5,179 bases of DNA from Pseudomonadota bacterium. Its GTDB lineage: Bacteria; Pseudomonadota; Gammaproteobacteria; Steroidobacterales; Steroidobacteraceae. The position numbers and the translations under genes are program-made. Shown one piece after another: positions 1-5,179 of this stretch. The stretch lies in assembly GCA_947454665.1 (NCBI GenBank), contig CANGMU010000177.1, positions 1-5,179 of the forward strand, written 5' to 3'. A model generated the notes under the pieces. That model searched no databases. It worked only from the letters and a program-made list of their open reading frames with translations, and was not told where the DNA came from. Each line of letters opens with the position of its first letter. Position 1 is the first letter of the stretch.

Positions 1-1887
1 CGTCGCCTGCCATTTCGCCGCAGCGTCGATGAGCAGCGAATCGCCGAACACCCCCGTCGCATTCGTTCGCTCCAGGTAATAGCCGGACTGGCCGTTCAGG
101 CTGGCCGTTACCGAAAACGTCGGGGTGAGCTGCTGGTCGATGCCCAGGGCGTAAAGCTGGTGCGGCACATGGTCGATCTCCTTGTCCTGAGAGACCAGCA
201 GGGATGACTCGGCCTTCAGGATCTTCGAATTCTGGTATGACCACGACATCCACATTGCGCTGCCGTCCGTGATCCGCGCGTTGAGTTGCAGATCGATGCC
301 TTGACGACGCGTGCGGCCGATGTTCTCCGAATCGTTGGAAGGGTCGTTGAGCTTGCGGCGTGCTTCGTTGCTGGCCACTTGTTCCCACAGCGTGGCCCGA
401 CCTTCCAGCCAGCGCGATGGCCGCAGCTTTGCGCCGAACTCCCAGCCTTCGTTTATCGACGGGGCGAGCGGCACCGTCTGGTTCACTGCATACGAGGCGG
501 TACCGACCCCTACCTGGAAGCTGCGCCCCCAGTTGCCATAGAGACCGATGGCGTCGTTGATCGCGTAGACCGCGCTGAACTTCGGCTGGCTCACCGTTCC
601 GTAGTCGTTGATGGCATAGCGGATGCCGTTGCGCAGGTTGAGATAGCTGCCACGCACGTCATCGATGCGGAAGGCCGGGATGAGCTTAAGTCGATCCGTA
701 GGCTGCAGGGCGGCTTGGAGGTAACCGCCCAGGATGTCGAACCGGAACTGCTGGCTTCGCGTCTGAGCCTGCCTGGCGCGCAGGACGGTCGAATAGCGTT
801 CGCTGACGTTGTCCTGCCATTCACCGGACAGACCGCCTTCCAAGGTCAGGTCGCCCACGGCGGTCCGGCCTGCACGCCAGGTCAGCGTGCTTTGCACGCC
901 GGTCTGCTGCTCGTCCGTGTCACGCTCCTGCTGGGCCGTGGCGATCGAGAACCGCACGAATCGCTTGTCCTTCAGGTCGTTCAGGTAGGCGAGGTTGCTC
1001 CAGGTGAGTGCACCGAAGATCTGCTCTGCGCGCAGGCTGACTTGCGCGATCTGGCGACGGTCGCCGTCGCTGGCGTTGTGGATCGGCGATTGGCGCGCGT
1101 CCGAGCGGGACTGGGCGAACGTGAGATAGCCGGCCTCTTGTGCCCTCAGTTCCGCGAAACGGAGGCTGGCGCCGTAACGCGCACCGCCGTCGGTTGGCGC
1201 CCAGGTCCACTTGCCCGCAAGCGACGCACGGCTCGACGTGGAATGGTCACGGTAGCCATCCGACAGGGTGTACCCGACGGCGTAATTCTGTGCGAGGGCG
1301 CCGTGCTCCAAGCCAGCCGCCGCCTGCACGTCGGCCGTTCCGAAACTGCCGTAGCTTGCGCGGCCACGCAGGTATTCGCCGCCAGTGAGCGTCTGCAGGT
1401 TCGCGTTGCCCGCGATGTTGTGCAGTCCGTAGCGCGGATCGTTGGTGCCGCGTACGACTTCGATCGACTGCAGTTCCTGCGTCAGCACCATGTCGATGTA
1501 AGGCATGTTGCCGTCATTGCTGTTCGATGGCACGCCGTCGATGAGCAGCTTGATGGCATTGATCTCGCCTTCGCCGTTGAAACCGCGGAACGAGAATTTT
1601 CCGGAGGTGTTGCCCTGGTTGAACTGGGTCACCATCGTGCCTGGCACTTTGGCAAACAGTTGCCAGGCATCCGTGACGTTCTCGTCCAGCAGTCTGTCGC
1701 GGCCTACGACATCAACCGAACTGAGGATCGCGGTGGCGGGCAATGCGCCCACTCGTTGCGCGGTAACACGTACCTCGCCGAGTTGAAGTGAGGAATCAAG
1801 GACACTGTCCTCGGCGAGGACGGGGGCGGATACGGAAACACATAACGTCAGCGCGAATGCACGCTGCAAGGAAGCAGTACGGGACAT
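1..1887 (-). CDS. TonB-dependent outer-membrane receptor (3' end beyond window)
   Basis: The frame is open for 629 codons from an ATG at 1887 to the left edge, so the C-terminus is missing. Residues 1-25 form a signal peptide: an Arg-containing start, a hydrophobic stretch and a VLA cleavage site before EDS. A TonB-box-like segment (LGEVRVTA, about 36-43) follows. The plug domain spans about 45-170, with FSFRGF (98-103), LLIDGVP (114-120) and IEVVRGTNDPRYG (142-154). The rest has the alternating, aromatic-rich pattern of an outer-membrane beta-barrel and ends inside late strands (IDAAAKWQAT). The family imports scarce ligands, such as metal chelates or vitamins, using TonB-ExbBD energy. The substrate is not readable: I see no Met/His-rich copper motifs in the part present. 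The start has an AGGAG site six bases upstream. The gene follows a DUF2946 gene on the same strand, which hints at a metal. Family sure; substrate unknown. Confidence 0.95.
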   Translation of the reverse strand, partial: MSRTASLQRAFALTLCVSVSAPVLAEDSVLDSSLQLGEVRVTAQRVGALPATAILSSVDVVGRDRLLDENVTDAWQLFAKVPGTMVTQFNQGNTSGKFSFRGFNGEGEINAIKLLIDGVPSNSNDGNMPYIDMVLTQELQSIEVVRGTNDPRYGLHNIAGNANLQTLTGGEYLRGRASYGSFGTADVQAAAGLEHGALAQNYAVGYTLSDGYRDHSTSSRASLAGKWTWAPTDGGARYGASLRFAELRAQEAGYLTFAQSRSDARQSPIHNASDGDRRQIAQVSLRAEQIFGALTWSNLAYLNDLKDKRFVRFSIATAQQERDTDEQQTGVQSTLTWRAGRTAVGDLTLEGGLSGEWQDNVSERYSTVLRARQAQTRSQQFRFDILGGYLQAALQPTDRLKLIPAFRIDDVRGSYLNLRNGIRYAINDYGTVSQPKFSAVYAINDAIGLYGNWGRSFQVGVGTASYAVNQTVPLAPSINEGWEFGAKLRPSRWLEGRATLWEQVASNEARRKLNDPSNDSENIGRTRRQGIDLQLNARITDGSAMWMSWSYQNSKILKAESSLLVSQDKEIDHVPHQLYALGIDQQLTPTFSVTASLNGQSGYYLERTNATGVFGDSLLIDAAAKWQAT

Positions 1888-1893
1888 GGAAAA

Positions 1894-1898
1894 CTCCT
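1894..1898 (-). promoter_or_regulatory. Ribosome binding site of the TonB-dependent receptor
   Basis: AGGAG on the minus strand lies six bases before the ATG at 1887. It fixes this start and is the clearest Shine-Dalgarno sequence on the minus strand. A small potential stem (GTCG with CGAC, loop ACAT) sits directly upstream. Confidence 0.8.
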
Positions 1899-1912
1899 GG
1901 TCGATGTCGACA

Positions 1913-1938
1913 CGGCCGCTCCGTTCCGGAGACGGCCG
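1913..1938 (-). other. Intercistronic hairpin between DUF2946 gene and receptor gene
   Basis: Read on the minus strand, CGGCCG, a bulged T, and CTCCG form the left arm, GAA the loop, and CGGAG plus CGGCCG the right arm. This gives 11 GC-rich pairs with a single bulge. It begins 12 bases after the DUF2946 stop codon and ends 14 bases before the receptor's AGGAG. No T-run follows, so it is not a standard intrinsic terminator. It could stabilise or process the mRNA, or set different expression of the two genes; that role is inference. Confidence 0.6.
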
Positions 1939-1950
1939 ATAAGGCGGCGA

Positions 1951-2343
1951 TCAGACGAGGAGCGAAGGCGGCCCGCGCGGCAGCCGCGACGGGCTGGGCG
2001 GTATCGAGGAGTGGATGGGTGTGTCGGCCTGCGGCGCGCTGGACTCGGCGGCCGGCATGTCGGCGGACAGGGTGAGCGCAAAGGCCAGGGCCAGCAGCGG
2101 GAGCCCGGCCGGGCAGGCGCCCTGATGGCCAGTCGGCCCGTCGCTGCCCGGGGGCGCATGGTCTTCGTTGCCCGCGTCCGCAGGCGCGGCCAGCGTCAGG
2201 CCCGAACACATCTTCAGGCTGAGGTCGCCCCGGTCGGTGTCCAGCATGTACCCCGCCGGCACGAAGGCGCGCAGGACCAGGCAGCCGAGCAGGAGCGCGG
2301 ACAGCCATTGATGCCGGTGCAGCAATCGGGCGAGGCGAGTCAT
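1951..2343 (-). CDS. DUF2946-family small membrane protein
   Basis: This 130-residue protein has a short basic start (R3, R6, H9, R10, H11), a hydrophobic segment at about 13-34 ending in the LRAFVPAGYML signature, and a polar middle. A second hydrophobic segment lies at about 79-97, followed by a Pro/Ser-rich tail ending in RGPPSLLV. The RAFVPAGYM block, the CPAG around C77 and the terminal RGPP are what I recognise as DUF2946. C46 (MCSG) and C77 could pair or bind a metal. No biochemical function is established for the family to my knowledge; members often lie beside TonB-dependent receptors and metal genes. Here the gene precedes such a receptor by 63 bases on the same strand, so co-transcription is likely. 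The ATG at 2343 has no Shine-Dalgarno sequence, but a promoter lies immediately upstream. Family assignment is fairly confident; the role is unknown. Confidence 0.8.
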   Translation of the reverse strand: MTRLARLLHRHQWLSALLLGCLVLRAFVPAGYMLDTDRGDLSLKMCSGLTLAAPADAGNEDHAPPGSDGPTGHQGACPAGLPLLALAFALTLSADMPAAESSAPQADTPIHSSIPPSPSRLPRGPPSLLV

Positions 2344-2353
2344 GACGGCGGCG

Positions 2354-2382
2354 ATACTACCGGCTGGCTGCGCTCAGGTCAT
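2354..2382 (-). promoter_or_regulatory. Candidate promoter for the DUF2946-receptor unit
   Basis: On the minus strand, ATGACC (2377-2382, four of six matches to the -35 consensus) and TAGTAT (2354-2359, four of six to the -10) are separated by exactly 17 bases. Transcription would begin near 2347, only a few bases before the ATG at 2343. This fits the missing Shine-Dalgarno sequence and suggests a near-leaderless mRNA. Predicted by eye. Confidence 0.4.
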
Positions 2383-2425
2383 CAGGGTCTTCTCCCGGTC
2401 GTTCTGTTACAAACTGACCTGATGA
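2374..2425. repeat. Inverted repeat pair in the divergent promoter region
   Basis: TCAGGTCA at 2374-2381 is matched in inverse by TGACCTGA at 2415-2422. TCATCAGG at 2379-2386 is matched by CCTGATGA at 2418-2425. The left copy also carries TCAGG twice in direct order, eight bases apart. The left copy overlaps the candidate -35 of the DUF2946 gene and the right copy covers the PPK2 start codon. It may be a paired operator for one regulator, or chance. Confidence 0.35.
2405..2413 (+). promoter_or_regulatory. Possible extended -10 element for the PPK2 gene
   Basis: TGT followed by TACAAA (2408-2413; four of six matches) has the TGn extended -10 form. No good -35 hexamer is visible at 16-18 bases upstream. 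Transcription would start at about 2420, two bases before the ATG at 2422. That suits a gene without a Shine-Dalgarno sequence. Weak, by-eye prediction. Confidence 0.3.
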
Positions 2426-3363
2426 AGATCAACGTCGATGCATTCCGCGTCCGCGAAGGCGTGAAGGTCAGGCTGCCCAGATGGAAGACGCGGATCACGC
2501 CTCTGTATCGCAGCGAATCCGAGGCCGGTGCCTTGCTTGCCGAACAGGTGAACATCACCAGCAAGCTGCAGAACGTGCTCTATGCGGCGAACCGGCATGC
2601 GCTGTTGCTCGTTTTCCAGGCCATGGATGCGGCCGGCAAGGATGGCGTCATCAAGCACGTGATGTCCGGGGTGAATCCTGCCGGCTGTGAAGTCACCAGT
2701 TTCAAGCAGCCGAGCCAGGATGAACTCGATCACGATTTCCTCTGGCGCACGACAAGATCCCTGCCGCGACGCGGGCAGATCGGCATCTTCAACCGGTCCT
2801 ATTACGAGGAGGTGCTGGTCGTCCGCGTGCATCCGGAGTTGCTGCTGAAGCAAAAGCTCCCGATGCCGCTCCCCTCCGGCAAGCGGATCTGGGAACAGCG
2901 CTATGAATCGATCCGGAATTTCGAGGCGCATGCCGCGCGCAATGGCACGCATGTCGTGAAGTTCTTCCTGCATGTCTCGAAGGAGGAGCAGCGGCGCCGG
3001 TTCCTGGACCGCATCGAGCGACCGGAAAAAAACTGGAAGTTCGACCATGGCGACATCGCGGAGCGCGCGCATTGGGACGCTTACATGACCGCTTACGAGA
3101 ACTGCCTGTCCGCGACGAGCACGGAAGACGCGCCCTGGTACGTCATCCCCGCGGATGACAAGCGGACTGCCCGCATCCTGGTGTCCCGCGTCGTCAACCA
3201 GACGCTCGAATCAATGAAACTGTCCTATCCGGCACCCGGTCCCGAACACCTGGCCGAGCTTGAGCAGGCTCGGCGCCAGCTCGAGGAAGAAGGCCTGCAG
3301 CCGGTCGTCAGCGGTCGCGGATCGGGAAAAGCCAAAGTGCCAGGAGCCAGCAAACGGCGATGA
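2422..3363 (+). CDS. ppk2: PPK2-family polyphosphate:nucleotide phosphotransferase
   Basis: This 313-residue cytoplasmic enzyme is predicted to transfer phosphate between inorganic polyphosphate and nucleotides, most likely making NDP or NTP from polyphosphate. The Walker A-like loop is AMDAAGKDG (67-75). HVMSGVNPAGCEV (79-91) and FKQPSQDELDHDFLWR (94-109) follow. The Walker B region is IGIFNRSYYEEVLVVRV (120-136). The lid is EEQRRRFLDRI with PEKNWKF (188-207), and STEDAPWYVIPADDK (233-247) lies near the end of the core. The order and length fit the single-domain PPK2 branch, probably class III-like; exact nucleotide preference cannot be read. About 40 Pro/Glu/Lys-rich residues trail the core. 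I chose the ATG at 2422 because MKINVDAFRVREG is the usual family start, although the frame stays open upstream across the DUF2946 gene. There is no Shine-Dalgarno sequence. The last 56 bases overlap the MFS gene on the other strand. Confidence 0.93.
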   Translation: MKINVDAFRVREGVKVRLPRWKTRITPLYRSESEAGALLAEQVNITSKLQNVLYAANRHALLLVFQAMDAAGKDGVIKHVMSGVNPAGCEVTSFKQPSQDELDHDFLWRTTRSLPRRGQIGIFNRSYYEEVLVVRVHPELLLKQKLPMPLPSGKRIWEQRYESIRNFEAHAARNGTHVVKFFLHVSKEEQRRRFLDRIERPEKNWKFDHGDIAERAHWDAYMTAYENCLSATSTEDAPWYVIPADDKRTARILVSRVVNQTLESMKLSYPAPGPEHLAELEQARRQLEEEGLQPVVSGRGSGKAKVPGASKRR

Positions 3364-4465
3364 TCGCGAGGAAACCCGCCCAAGCGCCCGCACCGCTGCC
3401 CAGCACGAGAATCCATAGCTGAGGCGTTACGAAGGTTGTCAGTGCCGCGATCTGGCTCAGGAGACCTGCAGCCGCTGCGCCTTGCGTGGGGTTCGAGATC
3501 ACGCGCGGCAGGGAAGACGTGACGATGGCCGTTGCCGCGCCGGATACGAAGAGCCAGACCACCAGTGCCGTGAACATCAGGCTCGTGCCATGGCCCGGCA
3601 TGAAGATGCCCAATGCGGAGATGCCGGCCAACATGGCGAGGCCGCGGAAGATCTTCTGGGGCTCGATACCGCGGCCCAGCAGCGTCGCCGTCGCGAGGCC
3701 GCCGAGGATCATCGTGAAATTCAGCGTGGCATAGAGCGAGGCTGCACCAGCCACCGTGCCCCCATGCCGAGCCGCGTACCAGGTCGGGAACACCGTATTC
3801 AGGCCCAGGCCCATCACGACCAGCACTGCGAAGCTGAGGGCGATGCGCAAGGGGCCCGGCTGTGCATAAGCCGACAGCAGGCTGGGTACCTCGCGTGCCG
3901 GACCGCCGCGCGGCGACGCCGGAAGCATCAGGCCGGCCACGGCAAGCACGGCAAACAGTGCACCCTGTGCCGCATAGGCAGACCGCCAGTCCTCGCCGCC
4001 TGCGAAATGGCTGCCGATCAGCATGCCCAGCGAAATGCCGACCGGCGTGTAGGTCGACCAGAAGGCCATGGCCTTGCCACGTCGCTCGTTGCTTGTCGTC
4101 GCCATGACGAGTGCAGGGGCGGAGGAATAGACCCCCGCGAGCACGAAACCCTCGAGCAGTCTGATGCCCTGGAATGCGGCCAGTGAACTTGCCTGCCAGG
4201 CCATCGCATTGGCGAGCGCGCCGGCAAGGGCCGAGGCGATGAGCACGGTGCGGGCGCCGATACGGTCTGCGATGGAGCCGCTGACCGTCGCAAACAGGGC
4301 AGGCGGGATCGAGAGCATGGCCATCAAGAGGCCGAACTGTGCCGGGCTTGCGCCGAGGTGCTGCGCGAAATCGCCCTGCAGGGGGATCACCTTGCTGAGC
4401 GAGGCCGAGCCCAGCACGCCGTAGAGGTAGATCAGGAGGATGGAACCCCAGCTGCCGGCCTTCAC
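3308..4465 (-). CDS. MFS permease
   Basis: This 385-residue inner-membrane transporter of the major facilitator superfamily has about twelve hydrophobic segments. MFS motif A is in the loop after helix 2 (GSIADRIGARTVLI, 63-76). The helix-4 motif is RLLEG (102-106). ERRGKAM (127-133) and helix 5 (TPVGISLGMLIG) are also typical, and a polar linker near PASPRGGPAREV divides the halves. Length is normal for a 12-helix MFS protein. Substrate and direction are not readable. Pairing with a MarR regulator favours efflux or uptake of a small organic compound, perhaps an aromatic acid or toxic aldehyde/phenolic. The start is GTG at 4465, overlapping the marR stop as GTGA, so translation is probably coupled; only a weak AGGG lies six bases upstream. 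The 3' end overlaps the PPK2 gene tail to tail. Confidence 0.92.
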   Translation of the reverse strand: MKAGSWGSILLIYLYGVLGSASLSKVIPLQGDFAQHLGASPAQFGLLMAMLSIPPALFATVSGSIADRIGARTVLIASALAGALANAMAWQASSLAAFQGIRLLEGFVLAGVYSSAPALVMATTSNERRGKAMAFWSTYTPVGISLGMLIGSHFAGGEDWRSAYAAQGALFAVLAVAGLMLPASPRGGPAREVPSLLSAYAQPGPLRIALSFAVLVVMGLGLNTVFPTWYAARHGGTVAGAASLYATLNFTMILGGLATATLLGRGIEPQKIFRGLAMLAGISALGIFMPGHGTSLMFTALVVWLFVSGAATAIVTSSLPRVISNPTQGAAAAGLLSQIAALTTFVTPQLWILVLGSGAGAWAGFLAIIAVCWLLALWLFPIRDR

Positions 4466-4965
4466 AGGCAGCCCTGCGTAAGGGCCCAGAGTGCGCGGTT
4501 GGCCGCTTCCAGGTCCTTGGCGCTGATGCCGTCGATCAAATGCACGATGAAATCGCTGATCGGCTTGCGCACGGTCTTGTAACGACGCCGTCCGGCCGGG
4601 GTCAGCGAAAAGACCGGGCTTCGTCGGTCTGTTTCGTCCTCTCGGCGACGCACCAGACCCCGCGCTTCCAGCGATCGCGTGGCGCGGCTGATTTCAGCGC
4701 GGTCCACGGCTGCGCCGTCGGCGAGCGAGCGGACCGTGCCCGTCGGGACCAGGCCCAGCTGCGACATGACGCGCCACTCCGGCAGTGAAAGGTCGCTGTG
4801 CGCGGCCAGCAGCTTCAGGATGGCGCGGTCGAAATGCTTGGCGGCCAGCACGATGCGGTATCCGAAATAAGACCGGCCGCCGATGTCATAGAACGGCAGC
4901 AGCCGCTCGGCATCGGCCGCGGGCCGGGCCGGCAGCGGTCGGGAGGGAGCTTTTTTCTTGTTCAT
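4462..4965 (-). CDS. MarR-family transcriptional regulator
   Basis: This 167-residue winged-helix protein probably binds DNA as a dimer and releases it on binding a small ligand. After a basic, Pro-rich leader (1-20), the core has FGYRI and KHFDRAI in helix 1 (34-49). The hallmark LSLPEWRVMSQLG is at 59-71. The helix-turn-helix with recognition helix is about 78-103 (SLADGAAVDRAEISRATRSLEARGLV), and the wing is RREDETDRRSPVFSLTPAG (107-125) with the usual D-x-R-R pattern. The dimerising C-terminal helix follows. The only cysteine is C166, next to last, so typical cysteine-pair redox sensing is unlikely. The ATG at 4965 lacks a Shine-Dalgarno sequence; the A-rich opening codons (MNKKK) may help initiation instead. 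The gene is first in an operon with the MFS permease and probably controls itself, the permease and perhaps the divergent gene at 5100 through the palindrome at 4995-5014. Confidence 0.93.
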   Translation of the reverse strand: MNKKKAPSRPLPARPAADAERLLPFYDIGGRSYFGYRIVLAAKHFDRAILKLLAAHSDLSLPEWRVMSQLGLVPTGTVRSLADGAAVDRAEISRATRSLEARGLVRRREDETDRRSPVFSLTPAGRRRYKTVRKPISDFIVHLIDGISAKDLEAANRALWALTQGCL

Positions 4966-4992
4966 GGCGCTGCGCAGGACGGGTTTGCCGAC

Positions 4993-5021
4993 ATCCTCGC
5001 AGGCCGGTGCGAGGTTGACAA
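4993..5021 (-). promoter_or_regulatory. Candidate marR-MFS promoter
   Basis: On the minus strand, TTGTCA (5016-5021, five of six to the -35 consensus) is followed after exactly 17 bases by GAGGAT (4993-4998, three of six). Transcription would start near 4986, giving a leader of about 20 bases. The -10 is weak. The spacer is occupied by the palindrome at 4995-5014, which supports a repressible promoter. The same bases read TTGACA on the plus strand (5015-5020), but no good -10 follows at 17-18 bases there. Confidence 0.45.
4995..5014. promoter_or_regulatory. Probable MarR operator (20-base palindrome)
   Basis: CCTCGCA (4995-5001) and TGCGAGG (5008-5014) are perfect inverted 7-base arms around GGCCGG. 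Size and symmetry suit a MarR dimer, whose sites are usually palindromes of about 16-20 bases. It lies between the -35 and -10 of the candidate marR promoter and one base from a TTGACA on the other strand. Bound protein would block the marR promoter and could affect the divergent gene. Binding is inferred from position only. Confidence 0.6.
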
Positions 5022-5088
5022 ATGCGGGGTGATCCGTGAGTTTTCAATGAAACGACACGCGGTGTTCCGGATTCCCGGCCAGCCGCAC

Positions 5089-5095
5089 AGAGGGG
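5089..5095 (+). promoter_or_regulatory. Ribosome binding site of the divergent partial gene
   Basis: AGAGGGG ends four bases before the ATG at 5100; its core GAGG (5090-5093) is six bases from the start. This is the main support for a real gene beginning at 5100 even though only 80 bases of it are present. Confidence 0.65.
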
Positions 5096-5099
5096 TTTC

Positions 5100-5179
5100 A
5101 TGTTGCAGAGTTCAGGGCCGCGGCGCATTCCTGTCAGGGATCCGCGCACGGGGCGGGTGGAGTTCGATCTCGAAGTGGC
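5100..5179 (+). CDS. 5' end of a gene, possibly an aldehyde dehydrogenase
   Basis: Only 26 codons are in the window: a short polar leader (MLQSSGPRR), then IPVRDPRTGRVEFDLEV. The pattern I/P-V-x-D/N-P-x-T-G followed by a short strand is typical of the extreme N-terminus of NAD(P)-dependent aldehyde dehydrogenases, which oxidise aldehydes to acids. The fragment contains no catalytic residue, so this is a tentative call. A good ribosome binding site supports the start. The gene is divergent from marR-MFS and shares its 134-base promoter region with the palindrome at 4995-5014, so co-regulation by the MarR protein is plausible. An alternative is any other enzyme with a similar N-terminal strand. 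Confidence 0.45.
   Translation, partial: MLQSSGPRRIPVRDPRTGRVEFDLEV

Noticed and set aside
286..1791. A 501-codon open frame on the plus strand
   Set aside because: It lies opposite the clearly recognisable TonB-dependent receptor, has no recognisable family and no ribosome site. Long antisense frames are expected in GC-rich coding DNA.
1796..2308. A 170-codon minus-strand frame overlapping the DUF2946 gene
   Set aside because: It is a shifted reading of the DUF2946 gene and also overlaps the receptor start. It is Arg/Ala/Pro-rich and lacks motifs.
2011..2421. N-terminal extension of the PPK2 frame back to an ATG at 2011
   Set aside because: The added 137 residues run antisense through the DUF2946 gene and match nothing. 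The PPK2 family normally begins at the MKINVDAFRV segment encoded from 2422.
2344..2421. Fur-type iron box upstream of the DUF2946-receptor unit
   Set aside because: I looked for an AT-rich GATAAT-like inverted repeat and saw none, so iron control by Fur cannot be claimed from the sequence.
2407..3072. A 221-codon minus-strand frame opposite the PPK2 gene
   Set aside because: Its sequence mirrors strongly conserved PPK2 codons and shows no family features.
3482..4186. A 234-codon plus-strand frame opposite the MFS gene
   Set aside because: The product is Arg/His/Gln-rich with no domain, as expected from the antisense of hydrophobic, GC-rich codons.
4949..4958. Run of A residues (AAGAAAAAA, minus strand) at the start of marR as a frameshift or phase-variation tract
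   Set aside because: Only six A in a row, and the slippery heptamer is not in the required reading frame. It simply encodes the lysines of MNKKK.
5015..5043. Plus-strand promoter using the perfect TTGACA at 5015-5020
   Set aside because: At 17-18 bases downstream the sequence (GAGTTT or AGTTTT) matches the -10 consensus poorly, so I do not call it. The hexamer may be the complement of the marR -35.

Overview
This 5.2 kb stretch is dense, GC-rich bacterial chromosome with six genes and no mobile element, CRISPR array or RNA gene that I can see. The TonB-dependent outer-membrane receptor shows a Gram-negative host. The GC-rich codon use and the mix of families (PPK2, DUF2946, a MarR/MFS pair) would suit a proteobacterium such as a Rhodanobacteraceae/Xanthomonadaceae member. 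That placement is an impression, not something the sequence proves.

Left part (1-2343, minus strand): a small DUF2946-type membrane protein (2343 to 1951) is followed 63 bases later by a TonB-dependent receptor that starts at 1887 and runs off the left edge. They look like one transcription unit, with a strong hairpin (1913-1938) in the gap between them. The substrate is probably a metal or metal chelate, but this is inferred from family and context only.

Middle (2422-3363, plus strand): a complete PPK2-family polyphosphate:nucleotide phosphotransferase is transcribed divergently from the DUF2946/receptor unit across a 78-base intergenic region. Neither divergent start has a Shine-Dalgarno sequence, and both have -10-like hexamers so close that leaderless or near-leaderless transcripts are plausible. 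PPK2 converges on the MFS gene to its right, and the two coding regions overlap tail to tail by 56 bases.

Right part (3308-5179): a MarR-type regulator (4965 to 4462) and an MFS permease (4465 to 3308) form a minus-strand operon joined by a 4-base GTGA overlap. Divergent from them, a plus-strand gene starts at 5100 with a good ribosome binding site and leaves the window after 26 codons; its start resembles an aldehyde dehydrogenase N-terminus. The 134-base gap contains a 20-base site with perfect 7-base inverted arms (4995-5014). It fills the spacer of the best candidate marR promoter, which fits autoregulation by the MarR protein.

The gene families are all known. What merits a second look is regulatory: the MarR operator, the intercistronic hairpin and the compact divergent promoters. 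I found no convincing sign of a wholly new system.
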